NCBI GenBank assembly: GCA_902569725.1 | Contig: CACFVG010000002.1 | Location: forward strand, 1-64,000 | Direction: 5' to 3' | From: an uncultured Pelagibacteraceae bacterium | GTDB taxonomy: Bacteria; Pseudomonadota; Alphaproteobacteria; Pelagibacterales; Pelagibacteraceae | Length of the DNA: 64,000 nucleotides | Program-made: the position numbers and the translations under genes | The notes under the pieces: model-generated | What the model saw: only the letters and a program-made list of their open reading frames with translations | Told to the model about the DNA's origin: nothing | The model's database searches: none | Shown here: in pieces, positions 52,632 through 64,000 of the stretch | Position numbering within the stretch: the stretch's first letter is position 1 | How the letters are laid out: the number at the start of each line of letters is the position of its first letter

Positions 52632-53645
52632 ATGGGAACAGTTGTTCAATTAAAAAATAAGATAAATAATTCATATTCAGAACTTAAAATTTCAGTTGAA
52701 GAAAAATTAGTATTAGTTGAAGAGAAAATTAAATTAAAATTATCTAGCAAAGTAAGTCTTGTAGATCAAATGACAAGCTACCATTTAAGAACTGGTGGAA
52801 AAAGACTTAGAGCTCTTCTCACATTAGGAGCAGCTAAAATTTGTGGATACTCTAAAGGTGGCAGAGATATAAATTTAGCAGCTTGTGTAGAATTAATTCA
52901 TGCTGCTACACTTATGCACGATGACGTAATCGACAATAGTAAAATTAGAAGAGGGAAAAAAACCTTAAATAATATTTGGGGAAATCAATCATCAATTTTA
53001 GTTGGCGACTATTTATTAAGTAGATGCTTTGAAATGATGGTCGAGGATGAAAATTTGGAAATATTAAAACTACTTTCTTCTACTTCTGCAGAAATTTCAC
53101 AAGGTGAAGTCTTACAACTACAACATAAAGGTGAAATAGATATGCTTGAAGAAACTTACCTAAAAATAATTTCTGCAAAAACAGCTTCTCTTTTTGCAGC
53201 TGCAACAAAAGTTGGTTCTATTTTAGCTAATAAAGAGAATAAAATTAAAGAAGCTTTAGAGTTTTATGGAAAAAATCTTGGACTTACTTTTCAAATAGCT
53301 GATGATACCTTGGACTATAATTCAGAACTCAAATTTTTTGGAAAAAAAATAGGTAATGATTTTTATGAAGGAAAAGTTACTTTGCCAATTATTCTTTTAT
53401 ACCAAAAAGCTAATAATAAAGAAAAATTTGAGTTGAAGAAATTATTTGAAAAAGATGAGAGAAACGAAGAAGAGTTTAAAAAAGTTTTATTAATGATTCA
53501 AAATTATAATATAATTTCAAGTTCTTACGCAAAAGCAGAGTATTTTATTAACCTTGCTTCCAATTCATTGAGTATTTTTGAAGAGTCTAAAGAGAAGGAA
53601 ATTCTCAAAAATCTAACTTCATTTAGTTTAGAAAGATCTTATTAA
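52632..53645 (+). CDS. ispB: polyprenyl synthetase (octaprenyl diphosphate synthase-like)
   Basis: HDDVIDNSKIRRGKKTLN and FQIADDTLDY Asp-rich motifs. Confidence 0.88.
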   Translation: MGTVVQLKNKINNSYSELKISVEEKLVLVEEKIKLKLSSKVSLVDQMTSYHLRTGGKRLRALLTLGAAKICGYSKGGRDINLAACVELIHAATLMHDDVIDNSKIRRGKKTLNNIWGNQSSILVGDYLLSRCFEMMVEDENLEILKLLSSTSAEISQGEVLQLQHKGEIDMLEETYLKIISAKTASLFAAATKVGSILANKENKIKEALEFYGKNLGLTFQIADDTLDYNSELKFFGKKIGNDFYEGKVTLPIILLYQKANNKEKFELKKLFEKDERNEEEFKKVLLMIQNYNIISSSYAKAEYFINLASNSLSIFEESKEKEILKNLTSFSLERSY

Positions 53646-54268
53646 GGGCTTAAGAGATTTTTTTCCCACTTATCATTATCTTTTCTAGTATAATGCAGTC
53701 TTTCATGTATTCTGTCTTTTCCATCAAGCCAAAATTCAATTTCAACAGGATATAAATTCCATCCTGACCAGTTTTTGGGTCTTGGTATATTTTTTTCATT
53801 TGGATATTTTTTCTTAAATTCTTCAATTAAATTTAGTAACTCATCTCTGGATTTTAAAACAGTACTTTGCTTTGACGCCCATGCTCCTATTCTACTTCCA
53901 TATGATCTACTATTGTAATAATTGTCAGCATCGGTATCTGAAACATTTGACAATTTCCCAGTAATTCTAACCTGTCTCAATAATGATTTCCAATGAAAAC
54001 ACATTGATGCATTTGGGTTAGATTTTATTTCATTACTTTTTTGACTATTTAAATTTGTATAAAAAATAAATCCTTTTTCGTTAAAGTCTTTAAGCAAAAC
54101 CATTCTAACAGAAGGTATTCCATTTTTTCCTGTGGTTGCTAAAGCTAAGGCATTTGGGTCGTTAATTTCAGTTTTTTTAGCTTCGTTGAACCAGTCTAGA
54201 AACAAATCTATTGGATTATCTAAATCCTTGAAGCATAAATCTAGACCTATCGAATTTTTTTGATTCAT
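53642..54268 (-). CDS. pdxH: pyridoxamine 5'-phosphate oxidase
   Basis: [32 protein letters not shown]-terminal [10 protein letters not shown]. Confidence 0.94.
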   Translation of the reverse strand: MNQKNSIGLDLCFKDLDNPIDLFLDWFNEAKKTEINDPNALALATTGKNGIPSVRMVLLKDFNEKGFIFYTNLNSQKSNEIKSNPNASMCFHWKSLLRQVRITGKLSNVSDTDADNYYNSRSYGSRIGAWASKQSTVLKSRDELLNLIEEFKKKYPNEKNIPRPKNWSGWNLYPVEIEFWLDGKDRIHERLHYTRKDNDKWEKNLLSP

Positions 54269-54301
54269 AATTTCAACAAAATAACTTATATAATATATTT
54301 A

Positions 54302-55387
54302 ATGTCATTTAATACTTTTGGAAAGATATTTCGTTTTACTACTTGGGGTGAGTCTCACGGACCTGCTATAGGGTGTGTGGTAGATGGCTGCCCCCCAGAT
54401 ATAAAAATAACTGAAAAAGACATACAAATTGAACTTAATAAAAGAAAACCAGGTCAATCAAAATTCACAACTCAAAGAAAAGAAGATGATAAAGTGAATG
54501 TTTTGTCAGGTGTATTTGAAGGGAAAACAACTGGCGCTCCGATTTCAATGATAATTTACAATAAAGATATGAGATCAAGAGATTACGAAACAATAAAAAA
54601 TAAATTTAGACCAGGCCATGCTGATTATACATACTTTAAAAAATATGGAATAAGAGATTACCGTGGAGGAGGAAGACAATCAGCTAGAGAAACTGCCAGT
54701 AGAGTAGCCGCTGGAGCTATAGCAAAAAAAGTTTTAGAAAATAAATTAGGAAAAAAATATAAAGCAATTGGAGCAGTTACCCAACTTGGTATTCTTGGAT
54801 GTGACACAAAAAATTGGAATGATAATTTAATAAATAAAAATCCATTTTTTTGTCCTGACAAATCTATTTTAAAACTATGGGAAAAATATTTACTTGGTAT
54901 TAGAAAATCTGGTTCTTCTTGTGGCGCAACTATTGAAATAAGAGTAAGAGGGGTTCCTGTAGGATTAGGAGCACCAATTTATTCAAAATTAGATATGGAT
55001 TTGGCTTCTGCAATGATGAGTATAAATGCTGTAAAAGGAGTCAATATTGGATCAGGAATGAATTCAGCATTTTTAACTGGAGAAGAAAATTCTGATGAAA
55101 TTGTCCAAAAAGGAAAACATCCTATATTTAAATCTAATAACGCTGGAGGAATTCTTGGAGGAATTTCGAGTGGACAAGAAATTATAGTATCTTTTGCAGT
55201 AAAGCCAACATCATCAATATTAATATCAAGAAAAACAATAGATAAATTCGGCAAAAATACTTCTATATCAGTTAAAGGAAGACACGATCCTTGCGTAGGA
55301 ATAAGAGCTGTTCCAATTGGAGAAGCGATGGCACATTGCGTTATATTAGATCATTATTTAATGAATAAAGCCCAGTGTGGTAAATAA
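54302..55387 (+). CDS. aroC: chorismate synthase
   Basis: [49 protein letters not shown]. Confidence 0.97.
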   Translation: MSFNTFGKIFRFTTWGESHGPAIGCVVDGCPPDIKITEKDIQIELNKRKPGQSKFTTQRKEDDKVNVLSGVFEGKTTGAPISMIIYNKDMRSRDYETIKNKFRPGHADYTYFKKYGIRDYRGGGRQSARETASRVAAGAIAKKVLENKLGKKYKAIGAVTQLGILGCDTKNWNDNLINKNPFFCPDKSILKLWEKYLLGIRKSGSSCGATIEIRVRGVPVGLGAPIYSKLDMDLASAMMSINAVKGVNIGSGMNSAFLTGEENSDEIVQKGKHPIFKSNNAGGILGGISSGQEIIVSFAVKPTSSILISRKTIDKFGKNTSISVKGRHDPCVGIRAVPIGEAMAHCVILDHYLMNKAQCGK

Positions 55388-55390
55388 ATT

Positions 55391-57304
55391 TTAATTTTTT
55401 TTTTGTAAAATAATTTTTGAATTTAAAGTGTCAAAAACTTTTGAAACTATTGCTTCAGCATCAAGACCAGCTTCTTTGTACATAATTTCTGGTTTATTGT
55501 GATCTATAAACTTGTCTGGAAGGATCATAGATCTAAATTTTAAATTATTATCTAATAATTTTTTTTCTGACAAAAATTGACTAACATGTGAGCCAAATCC
55601 ACCTAATGAACCCTCTTCGATTGTAATTAATGCTTCATGATTAGTTGATATTTCCCAAATTAAATTTTCATCTAGTGGTTTTGCAAATCTTGCATCAACC
55701 AAGGTAATTCCAATACCTTTTTTATTTAATATTTCATTAGCTAGCAAACATTCATTTAATCTTGCACCAAAATTAATTATTGCAACTTTTTTTCCTTCCA
55801 AGATTATTCTTCCCTTTCCTATTTCAATTTTTTCATCAATACCTGGCAGTTCAACTCCTACACCATTGCCTCTAGGGTATCTTAAAGCAGATGGGCTACT
55901 ATTTATATCAACAGAAGTATTAATCATTCTTACAAGCTCAGCTTCATCACTCGCTGCCATAACAATAAAATTTGGTAGTGCTGACAAATAAGTGATATCA
56001 AATGATCCTGCGTGCGTTGGTCCATCTGCTCCCACAAGTCCAGCTCTATCTATCGCAAATCTAACAGGGAGGTTTTGAATTGCTACATCATGAACAACTT
56101 GATCATAAGCCCTTTGTAAAAAAGTTGAATATATTGCTGCATAAGGTTTATAACCCTCAGTAGCTAATCCAGCGGCAAAAGTGACCGCATGCTGTTCTGC
56201 AATCCCTACATCAAACATTCTATTTGGAAACTTTTCAGAGAATAAATCCATTCCTGTCCCAGAAGGCATTGCTGCAGTTATTCCAATTATTTTGCTATCT
56301 TTTTCAGCGTGTTTAATTAAAGTTTTTGCAAAAACTTTTGTGTAAGATGGTGTGTTGGATTTACTTTTTTCCTGAATACCAGTTTTTATATTAAATTTTG
56401 TAACTCCATGGTATTTGTCATGTGATTTTTCTGCAAATTCATATCCTTTGCCTTTCTCAGTTTTAATATGAATCATTATTGGTCCTTCGTGGTTTAATTT
56501 TTTTGCGTTATGTAAAACTAGTATTAAATTATCTAAGTCATAACCATCAATTGGACCAACATAATAAAATCCTAGTGAGCTAAATAAAGTGCCGCCTGTT
56601 ACAGCTGATCTCAAAAAATCTTCTGCTTTTTTGGCCTTATCACTAAACCTCTTAGAAAAAGCTGAAATTATCAGTTTAAATGTTTCTCGCAAACTAAAGT
56701 AAATTTTTCCTGATAGAATTTTTGCAAGATATGTGCTCATTGCTCCTACAGGTTTTGCAATTGACATATCGTTGTCGTTTAATATTACAATCATTTTTGT
56801 TTTTGAGGATCCAGCATTATTCATAGCTTCGTAAGCCATACCGGCACTTATAGCTCCATCTCCTATTACCGCGATTACTTGGTTTGTTTTTTTTTCTAGC
56901 TTATTTGCTGTTGCTATACCGAGTGCAGCTGAAATTGATGTTGAACTATGAGCTGCTCCAAATGGATCGTACTCGCTCTCAGATCTTTTTGTAAAACCTG
57001 ATAGACCTTTGCCTTGTCTTAAAGTTTTAATTTTATCCTTTCTGCCAGTTAATATTTTGTGAGGATAAGTTTGATGGCCAACATCCCAAACAATTTTATC
57101 ATTTGGAGTATCAAATACATAATGTAAAGCTATTGTTAATTCCACAACTCCTAAGCCAGCCCCAAGATGTCCTCCTGTAACTGAAACAGCATCTATCATT
57201 TCCTCTCTAACCTCATTGGCTAAAATTTTTAATTCTGGTATTTTAAGATTTTTTATATCAGAAGGAAAATTAACTTTATTTAGGTATTTATATTTTTTTA
57301 TCAC
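55391..57304 (-). CDS. dxs: 1-deoxy-D-xylulose-5-phosphate synthase
   Basis: [58 protein letters not shown]. Confidence 0.97.
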   Translation of the reverse strand: MIKKYKYLNKVNFPSDIKNLKIPELKILANEVREEMIDAVSVTGGHLGAGLGVVELTIALHYVFDTPNDKIVWDVGHQTYPHKILTGRKDKIKTLRQGKGLSGFTKRSESEYDPFGAAHSSTSISAALGIATANKLEKKTNQVIAVIGDGAISAGMAYEAMNNAGSSKTKMIVILNDNDMSIAKPVGAMSTYLAKILSGKIYFSLRETFKLIISAFSKRFSDKAKKAEDFLRSAVTGGTLFSSLGFYYVGPIDGYDLDNLILVLHNAKKLNHEGPIMIHIKTEKGKGYEFAEKSHDKYHGVTKFNIKTGIQEKSKSNTPSYTKVFAKTLIKHAEKDSKIIGITAAMPSGTGMDLFSEKFPNRMFDVGIAEQHAVTFAAGLATEGYKPYAAIYSTFLQRAYDQVVHDVAIQNLPVRFAIDRAGLVGADGPTHAGSFDITYLSALPNFIVMAASDEAELVRMINTSVDINSSPSALRYPRGNGVGVELPGIDEKIEIGKGRIILEGKKVAIINFGARLNECLLANEILNKKGIGITLVDARFAKPLDENLIWEISTNHEALITIEEGSLGGFGSHVSQFLSEKKLLDNNLKFRSMILPDKFIDHNKPEIMYKEAGLDAEAIVSKVFDTLNSKIILQKKN

Positions 57305-58173
57305 TTTTTTCTTTCAAAAATAAATTGAACTGTTTTTTTTAAATTTTCACTTTTTTTTCCGTAATTATTTATTTTTTTTAAAATATTTTTTTTTATTTTG
57401 TTGGTGTATTTAATAGTATTTTTGTAACCCAGTAAACTGATTAAAGTGGCTTTCCCTTTTTTTTCATCTTTTTTTGTTTTTTTTCCAGCTTTTTTTGTAA
57501 TTCCTTTATAATCAATTAGGTCGTCGGTAATTTGAAATAATAATCCAATTTCATATCCTATTTTTTCAAAATATCTTAAAGTATTCGTTGATTTATTTGA
57601 AATTAGCGCAGGAGCAATACAGCAAAATGCAAATAATTTTCCAGTTTTTTTTATTTGCATATCAATTATTTTATTTTTTTTTATTTTTTTTCTTTCATAA
57701 CTTAGGTCCAAATATTGACCTCCTGCTATTCCAGTATGTCCTGAACATTTGGAAATAAGGTAAATCAATTCAACTTTTGTTTTTTTTTTTAACAACAAAC
57801 TTTTGTCACTTAGTATTTCAAATGCTAATGTGAGTAGTGAATTTCCTGCAAGAACAGCAGTTGCTTCTCCAAATTTTTTGTGTGTAGAAAGTTTGCCTCT
57901 TCTAATTGAGTCATTATCCATACAAGGCAAGTCATCATGAATTAAAGAATAAGCATGTATACACTCTACGGCTGCTCCTATTTTAATTAAAGTCCTATAA
58001 TTTAAATTAAAAATTCTTCCAATATCAACTAAAATTTTAGATCTTATTTTTTTTCCACCAGGCAGCAATCCATACTTCATTGATCTAATCAATTCAGTTT
58101 TCGATTGCTTTTTAACATATAGTTTCAAAAATCTATTTGTATCTTTTGCAATACGATTTAAATCTTTAATCAT
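57301..58173 (-). CDS. ispA: farnesyl/geranyl diphosphate synthase
   Basis: [38 protein letters not shown]. Confidence 0.93.
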   Translation of the reverse strand: MIKDLNRIAKDTNRFLKLYVKKQSKTELIRSMKYGLLPGGKKIRSKILVDIGRIFNLNYRTLIKIGAAVECIHAYSLIHDDLPCMDNDSIRRGKLSTHKKFGEATAVLAGNSLLTLAFEILSDKSLLLKKKTKVELIYLISKCSGHTGIAGGQYLDLSYERKKIKKNKIIDMQIKKTGKLFAFCCIAPALISNKSTNTLRYFEKIGYEIGLLFQITDDLIDYKGITKKAGKKTKKDEKKGKATLISLLGYKNTIKYTNKIKKNILKKINNYGKKSENLKKTVQFIFERKK

Positions 58174-58405
58174 TTTTTTTTATTATTTTATTTATTTTAT
58201 TTTTTGCTTCAGATGAAATATTTTTTGAATTAGCTTGAAATTTTTTTTCTATAATATTGTTTAATTTGATAAGTTTTTGATAATCTTCAATTGAATTTTC
58301 TAAGTTTTTTTCTTTTTCCAAATTTTCAATGATTTGGTTAACTTCCTTCGTTAATTCATCTAATGTTTTGAGGTTATTATTATTTGGAAAATTTTTTTCT
58401 TTCAT
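58166..58405 (-). CDS. xseB: exodeoxyribonuclease VII small subunit-like
   Basis: 79-aa helical protein overlapping ispA start, in the usual xseB-ispA-dxs order. Confidence 0.75.
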   Translation of the reverse strand: MKEKNFPNNNNLKTLDELTKEVNQIIENLEKEKNLENSIEDYQKLIKLNNIIEKKFQANSKNISSEAKNKINKIIKKND

Positions 58406-58425
58406 ATATTAGTTGGTGATAATAC

Positions 58426-59355
58426 ATGAATAATAATCTTGCAAATATTAAAAAAAGCATCTTTTTTTTAAATAAAAATGATTGTATAGCAATACCAACG
58501 GAAACAGTTTATGGTCTTGCTGCAAATGCATATTCAAGTAAAGCAGCTAAAAAAATATATGCTTTAAAAAAAAGACCAAAAAACAATCCTTCAATTGTTC
58601 ATTATTCAGGTTTAAATCAATTAAAAAAAGATTGTGAATTAAATAAAGATTTTTTTATATTATATAAAAAATTTTGTCCTGGACCAATTACATTTGTTTT
58701 AAAACTTAAGAAAGGAAGTCGTATTTCAAAAATAGTTACCAATAACAAAAAAACTGTGGCAGTAAGATTTCCAAAAAATAAATTAACTCAAAAACTTCTT
58801 AAATTTTTAAATTATCCACTTGCTGCTCCTAGTGCAAACATCTCAACAAATATTAGCCCTGTTTCAGCGGAAGATGTTAAAGAAGAATTTGGGAAAAAGA
58901 TTAAATTTATATTAAATGATGGAGTCTCAAAAATTGGATTGGAATCAACTATAATTAGTTTAGTAAAAAAACCAGAAATATTAAGGTATGGTGGAATTGA
59001 AATAGAAAAAATTAATAAAACTTTAAAAAAAAAAATTAAATTTAAGTCTAAAAAAAATAAAATATTAGTCCCTGGACAAGGAAGAGTTCATTACTCTCCT
59101 CATATACCCATTAGATTGAATGCAAAGAATCCTTTTGAAGGTGAAGCTTATTTATTAATAAAAAAAAGAAAATTGAAAAATAAAAACTATTTTTATCTTA
59201 CAAAAAATAAAAATCTTAAAGAAGCTGGAAAAAAATTATATAAAATGCTTCGACTTATAAAAAAATTGAAATATAAAAAAATATCTGTAGAAAAAATACC
59301 AAAAAAAGGCCTTGGTATTACTATCAATGATAGATTAAATAGAGCTGCTAAATAA
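58426..59355 (+). CDS. tsaC: L-threonylcarbamoyladenylate synthase (Sua5/YrdC/YwlC)
   Basis: AIPTETVYGLAANAYSSKAAKKIYALKKRP, PLAAPSANIS, C-terminal Sua5 domain-like extension. Confidence 0.92.
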   Translation: MNNNLANIKKSIFFLNKNDCIAIPTETVYGLAANAYSSKAAKKIYALKKRPKNNPSIVHYSGLNQLKKDCELNKDFFILYKKFCPGPITFVLKLKKGSRISKIVTNNKKTVAVRFPKNKLTQKLLKFLNYPLAAPSANISTNISPVSAEDVKEEFGKKIKFILNDGVSKIGLESTIISLVKKPEILRYGGIEIEKINKTLKKKIKFKSKKNKILVPGQGRVHYSPHIPIRLNAKNPFEGEAYLLIKKRKLKNKNYFYLTKNKNLKEAGKKLYKMLRLIKKLKYKKISVEKIPKKGLGITINDRLNRAAK

Positions 59356-59356
59356 T

Positions 59357-60094
59357 ATGAAAAATTCAATTATAGTTAATAATTTATCAAAAAGATATTC
59401 AAATAAATTAGCTGTAAAAAATATTAATTTTAAAATTAATGAGAATGAAATTATAGGTTTACTTGGGCCAAATGGTTGTGGAAAAACCACAACTATTGCT
59501 ATGATATTGGGTTTATTAAAACCAACAAGTGGAGAAATTTTAATTAATGGACTTAATATAGAAAAAAACAGAATAAAACTTCTTCACAAAATAAATTTTA
59601 TTTCTCCATATATTGAATTACCAAAAAAATTAACTGTAAAACAAAATCTTACAGTCTATGGAAAACTATATAATGTAAAAGATTTAAATTATAAAATTGA
59701 AAATCTTGCAAAAAAATTAAGATTAGAAGATTTTTTAAATCGTGTAACAGGAGAACTTTCCTCTGGCCAAAAAAATCGGGTTAGCTTAGCTAAAGCATTA
59801 ATTAATGACCCAAGTGTTTTATTATTAGATGAGCCAACTGCTTCTTTAGACCCTGAAACAGGAGATTATGTTAGGTCGTTTTTAGAAAATTACAAAAAAG
59901 AAAAAAAAATATCTGTTCTTTTAGCGTCTCATAATATGGGAGAAGTTGAAAGATTGTGCGACTCTGTTTTGATGATGAAAGATGGAATAATTATTGATCA
60001 AGGTACTCCAAAAAATTTAATTAGTAAGCACGGTAGAAATAATTTAGAAGATGTATTCTTAAAACTTGCAAGGAATTCAAATGAAATTTGGTAG
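59357..60094 (+). CDS. ABC-2 type transporter ATP-binding protein
   Basis: GPNGCGKTTTIAMILGLLKPTSGEI, LSSGQKNRVSLAKAL, LLLDEPTASLDP. Confidence 0.92.
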   Translation: MKNSIIVNNLSKRYSNKLAVKNINFKINENEIIGLLGPNGCGKTTTIAMILGLLKPTSGEILINGLNIEKNRIKLLHKINFISPYIELPKKLTVKQNLTVYGKLYNVKDLNYKIENLAKKLRLEDFLNRVTGELSSGQKNRVSLAKALINDPSVLLLDEPTASLDPETGDYVRSFLENYKKEKKISVLLASHNMGEVERLCDSVLMMKDGIIIDQGTPKNLISKHGRNNLEDVFLKLARNSNEIW

Positions 60095-60872
60095 AATGTA
60101 TGGTCTTTTTTTAAGGCATTTTTATTTGATAACCAGGTCGCTCCCAAGAGTTTTAGATTTAATTTACTGGCCATCTATTCAAATTACTTTATGGGGTTTT
60201 ATTTCAAATTTTTTTGCAAACCACAGTACTTATTACAATGGAGCTGTTGGAGTTATATTAAGTTGCGCTATACTTTATGATTTTTTATTTAGAACAAGTA
60301 TAGGTTTTAATATGCTTTTTTTAGAAGAAATTTGGAGTAGAAACTTTACAAATTTATTTATTGCCCCAATAAAAATGAGTGAGATAATTACTTCTCTTAT
60401 TGTTACTGCTTTAATTAGAGCTTTAATTGGACTCGTTCCAGCAATATTACTTACATCTCCTTTATTCGGAATTTCTATACTTGATTTAGGATTTCCACTT
60501 TTTCTTCTTTTTTTAAGTTTATATATTTTTGGAATTACTTTGGGATTAATGGTTTCTGCAGGATTGCTAAGATATGGTCCATCTTTTGAAAATATAGCCT
60601 GGTCTACAATGTTTTTATTGGCTCCCTTTGGTTGTATTTATTACCCAGTAGAAACTTTACCCGGTATTTTTCAAAATATTGCCTATGCTCTTCCTCTAGT
60701 TTACATTTTTGAAGAAGCAAGAAATATATTAATAAATCAAACTTTTAATTCTGCAGAAATTATTAAAGCGTTCAGTTTAAATGGAGTTTATTTATTTATA
60801 GCTATTTCTTTATTTTACTACTCATTTGCTCAAGCAAGAAAAAGAGGGACTTTGGTAAATATGGGCGAATAA
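60081..60872 (+). CDS. ABC-2 type transporter permease
   Basis: six-helix ABC-2 permease pattern overlapping the ATPase gene; ATG at 60081 preferred. Confidence 0.82.
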   Translation: MKFGRMYGLFLRHFYLITRSLPRVLDLIYWPSIQITLWGFISNFFANHSTYYNGAVGVILSCAILYDFLFRTSIGFNMLFLEEIWSRNFTNLFIAPIKMSEIITSLIVTALIRALIGLVPAILLTSPLFGISILDLGFPLFLLFLSLYIFGITLGLMVSAGLLRYGPSFENIAWSTMFLLAPFGCIYYPVETLPGIFQNIAYALPLVYIFEEARNILINQTFNSAEIIKAFSLNGVYLFIAISLFYYSFAQARKRGTLVNMGE

Positions 60873-60903
60873 TGCTACAAAAAAACTTTGATTTAAATTA
60901 AGA

Positions 60904-62187
60904 TTATTTATCAATTATTATTTTTTTAATTTCATCAGAAACTATTTTATAACCTTTTTCATTAAAATGCCCAAAATGATATTTACCTTCAAAAGGAAAG
61001 AAAGTTTCAAAATTGCTATTATTTTTCATAATTTCATAAATATTAATTTTTTTAATATTTTTTGAATCTATATATTCAAGAATTTTTTTATCAGCATTTA
61101 TATAATCTTTTAGACGCAAGTAATCTAGTTCGGAAAAGAATACAAAGATAATTTCTGAATCTATTTCATTAGAAAGTTCAATAGTATTATCAAAAATAAT
61201 TTTAAATTTTTCAAATTCATTATCATAATTATAATCATTCTCCTTTTCAAATAATTTAATAATCAAATGTCTAGTTTTATAAAGTTTTATAGTGTGAGAA
61301 AATTTTAAATCAGTATCAAATTTTACTTTTTCACTTAAAACATTAATCAAAAAATTATTTACTTTATTTGAAAACTTTTTTAAATTTTGCTTGTAGTCTT
61401 TGTTTAAATATCCAATTAATATGTCATTTTCCATTTCATGTCTTAAATCAGCAAGAGCACTGTATGATTGGTACATCCAAACAATATATTTTGGCCTTAG
61501 ATCGACACCATATTCTTTTAGAGCGCCATACATTTTTAGTGGTCCGCTTCCTTGATATCCTAAGTTTATAAGGTTAAAATTTTTTACTTTATTTAAATTT
61601 TCAGATATCGTATTCTCTACGCAAGCTCCCTGAGCAAATGAGTCTCCTAGTAGAACTGCATCGATTTTTTTATCCCAAAGATTGTCATTATTTCTAAAAC
61701 CATATCTGTCACTATTATAAAAAACATATTGGCCTTCTTGGTTGCAAAAAAGTGTGTATTCATTTGAAATTCCACCTAGAGGAAAAAAATCAAAATTTTT
61801 GTCATCTATATCTTCGTGTCCTATCGGGACAGTAGGTACAACTTTTCTATTTTTGGATACATCATTATAAACAGCTTTTTTGGTTCTTATATCAAAGTCT
61901 TTAAAAACTAATTTTAATTGAGGATAATTTTGTAAAATTTCAAACCCATACACAGGAATTAAAATTGCAAAGAGATAGATTATCGATAAAATTCTAATTC
62001 TATTATTTTTTGTAAAAAAAATATAAACCCAAAAAAATATCAGTAAAAGATCTATTATTAAGTAAACTGTATATATTGAAAAAAAACTATCAGAAATTAT
62101 TACAGATCTAAATATTAAGTAGAAGAAAATAATTAAAAAAAATACACTTAATAAAAATGAGATAATTTTGGAAAGATTAAATTTCAT
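60904..62187 (-). CDS. membrane protein with SGNH/GDSL-hydrolase-like domain (paralogue of 42670-44070)
   Basis: VLLGDSFAQGACVENTISENL...INLGYQGSGPLKMYGALKEYGVDLRPKYIVWMYQ; C-terminal HFNEKGYKIVSDEI. Confidence 0.65.
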   Translation of the reverse strand: MKFNLSKIISFLLSVFFLIIFFYLIFRSVIISDSFFSIYTVYLIIDLLLIFFWVYIFFTKNNRIRILSIIYLFAILIPVYGFEILQNYPQLKLVFKDFDIRTKKAVYNDVSKNRKVVPTVPIGHEDIDDKNFDFFPLGGISNEYTLFCNQEGQYVFYNSDRYGFRNNDNLWDKKIDAVLLGDSFAQGACVENTISENLNKVKNFNLINLGYQGSGPLKMYGALKEYGVDLRPKYIVWMYQSYSALADLRHEMENDILIGYLNKDYKQNLKKFSNKVNNFLINVLSEKVKFDTDLKFSHTIKLYKTRHLIIKLFEKENDYNYDNEFEKFKIIFDNTIELSNEIDSEIIFVFFSELDYLRLKDYINADKKILEYIDSKNIKKINIYEIMKNNSNFETFFPFEGKYHFGHFNEKGYKIVSDEIKKIIIDK

Positions 62188-62358
62188 AATTAATTTCTAT
62201 TTATTATAGCTTTTATTGAAACCAATTTTGCTGTTTTACCAAAATAAAGTTCATTATCAACCATTAAAGATGTTACTATTATATAATTTGAGAATTAATT
62301 GATTTAAATCAATAAATTCTTTAATATTTAGATCGATTATGAAATTTTAAAAATTAAT

Positions 62359-63249
62359 ATGAAACTATACAAATTAATAAATTTTATTGAAAAATATTTT
62401 GGGTATGTTTTTTTTAAAAATTATAATATTTTTAGTTACAATTTATTTGATTTTTTTTTAAAAAAAAAACTAAGTAAAAAAGCAAAAAAAAACTTTTTAA
62501 ATAGCTTTTTGGAAAAAGGTTATACAAAAATCGATTTAAATGCCTCAGAATTTGCAAAAAAACTTAACATTTCAATAGGTAATCAGGAAATACAGCCAAA
62601 TGAAAAAATGTCTTATTATTATGATATTAGTGAAGAGACAAAAAGTCTGATCAGAGATTTTATTAAAAATAATGTTAATAACTACCTTGGCGAAGTTAAA
62701 GATTATTTTAACAATAACGTTTTTGTGACCAATGTTATATTAAAAAGAAATTTTTATTCTGAGGAAGCTGAAAAAACTGAACTATATAATAATTTTTATC
62801 ATAATGATGCTTATGTTTTTACACACTTTAAACTATTTGTAAATTTAATGGATATGAGTGAGGACACTGGGCCAACCCATGTTTATTCAATTGCAGAAAC
62901 AAAAGAAATTATAAAAAAATCTAATAGTTATAAAAGGAATAATTTATTAGATGATTCAAGTATTAATGGTATTAAGCCCTATAAACATATGGGTAAAAAG
63001 GGAGAATGTTTTTTTTGCTTTACAAGCCAATGTCTTCACAAAGCAGGTATTCCACACAAAGAGAATATTAGAGATTATCTAGTTATTACTTTTTGTTCAT
63101 ATCCAAATAAGTCTAATGATTTATTTCATTATGAAAACGAATATTCTGATCAAATTTGGAATGGTAATAGCCAATTGTCAACCAAGTTAGCAAAACCCTA
63201 TGGATATAAAAAACTACTTACTTTATATAAAAGTTTTGCAAATCATTAA
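62359..63249 (+). CDS. phytanoyl-CoA dioxygenase-like Fe(II)/2OG oxygenase candidate
   Basis: YHNDAYVFTHFKLFVNLMDMSEDTGPTHVY (HxD-type) and distal QCLHKAGIPHKENIRDYLVITF. Confidence 0.6.
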   Translation: MKLYKLINFIEKYFGYVFFKNYNIFSYNLFDFFLKKKLSKKAKKNFLNSFLEKGYTKIDLNASEFAKKLNISIGNQEIQPNEKMSYYYDISEETKSLIRDFIKNNVNNYLGEVKDYFNNNVFVTNVILKRNFYSEEAEKTELYNNFYHNDAYVFTHFKLFVNLMDMSEDTGPTHVYSIAETKEIIKKSNSYKRNNLLDDSSINGIKPYKHMGKKGECFFCFTSQCLHKAGIPHKENIRDYLVITFCSYPNKSNDLFHYENEYSDQIWNGNSQLSTKLAKPYGYKKLLTLYKSFANH

Positions 63250-63278
63250 ATAAATAATTAATAAATGTATAAAAAAAA

Positions 63279-63355
63279 TGGTGCGCCTGCTAGGAGTCGA
63301 ACCCAGAACCTCCTGATCCGAAGTCAGGCGCTCTATCCAATTGAGCTACAAGCGC
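63279..63355 (-). tRNA. tRNA-Arg (anticodon TCG), CCA encoded
   Basis: Acceptor GCGCTTG/CAGGCGC, anticodon stem CCTGA/TCAGG with loop CTTCGGA, TTCGA T-loop, encoded CCA. Confidence 0.95.
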
Positions 63356-63379
63356 ATATAATGATTAATAATATAAATT

Positions 63380-64000
63380 ATGAAAAATATCATTAAATTA
63401 ATTGTAAATGAAAATGAAATTGATCAAAGAGTAGATGTATTTATCAATAAACAAGAAAATTCTTTGAGCAGGACTAGAATTAAAAATTTAATATTAAAAG
63501 AAAAATTAAAAATAAATAACTCAATCATTATAAATCCATCAAAAAAACTAAATATTAGAGATAAAATTCAGCTTGAAATACCTGAGCCAGAAAAAGCTTC
63601 ATTAAAACCTTACAATTATAAACTAAACATAGTATACGAAGATGATGATTTATTAGTAATCGATAAATCTGCAGGCATATCTATGCATCCTGGGGCTGGA
63701 AATTACAATAAAACGATTGCCAATGCTTTGATGAACTATTGTGGAAAAAGTTTATCAAATATAGGTGATGAATTAAGGCCTGGAATAGTTCATAGAATAG
63801 ATAAAGATACTTCGGGATTAATAGTAGTTGCGAAAAATAATATTTCTCATGAACATTTATCTAATCAATTTAATAAACATACAATTAAAAGAATTTATCA
63901 AGCTTTAATCTGGGGTAAGCTTCGGCCTCAAAATGGAATTATTGAAACTTTAATTACAAGAAGCTCCAAGAATAGACAGTTGATGGAAGTTAGTTTTAAT
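63380..64000 (+). CDS. rluD: RluA/RluD family 23S rRNA pseudouridine synthase, 3' truncated by window edge
   Basis: S4-like N-terminus, LRPGIVHRIDKDTSGLIVVAKN catalytic motif; open to base 64000 (not in ORF track). Confidence 0.9.
   Translation, partial: MKNIIKLIVNENEIDQRVDVFINKQENSLSRTRIKNLILKEKLKINNSIIINPSKKLNIRDKIQLEIPEPEKASLKPYNYKLNIVYEDDDLLVIDKSAGISMHPGAGNYNKTIANALMNYCGKSLSNIGDELRPGIVHRIDKDTSGLIVVAKNNISHEHLSNQFNKHTIKRIYQALIWGKLRPQNGIIETLITRSSKNRQLMEVSFN

Overview
AT-rich, densely packed chromosomal window that looks like a SAR11/Pelagibacterales-type alphaproteobacterium. This assignment rests on gene content, very low GC and a two-piece permuted tmRNA; no database search was run. Most of the window is core metabolism and cell biology: two HAAT/Liv-type ABC importers, leuA-ilvC-ilvH-ilvB, mreBCD-mrdA-rodA, hflKC-degP, thyX, nadA-nadC, ppdK, glyQS, ispB, aroC, dxs-ispA-xseB, tsaC, one tRNA-Arg and a truncated rluD. 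The parts most worth a second look are: (i) a glutarate-2-hydroxylase (CsiD/GlaH)-like oxygenase translationally coupled to a Liv-type ABC importer operon; (ii) an Xsc-like ThDP enzyme + AA_synth + hydrolase + aldehyde dehydrogenase operon that ends in a solute-binding protein and converges on the matching permease/ATPase operon; (iii) an unannotated 22-aa hydrophobic micro-ORF directly abutting the livM stop codon; (iv) a circularly permuted ssrA whose CCA end and coding-piece start are only 10 nt apart; (v) an accessory pocket between ssrA and nadA with ORFans, a 27-aa two-cysteine tandem-repeat protein and an SGNH-hydrolase-like membrane protein that has a paralogue about 18 kb away. No CRISPR array, transposase, prophage or rRNA was seen.
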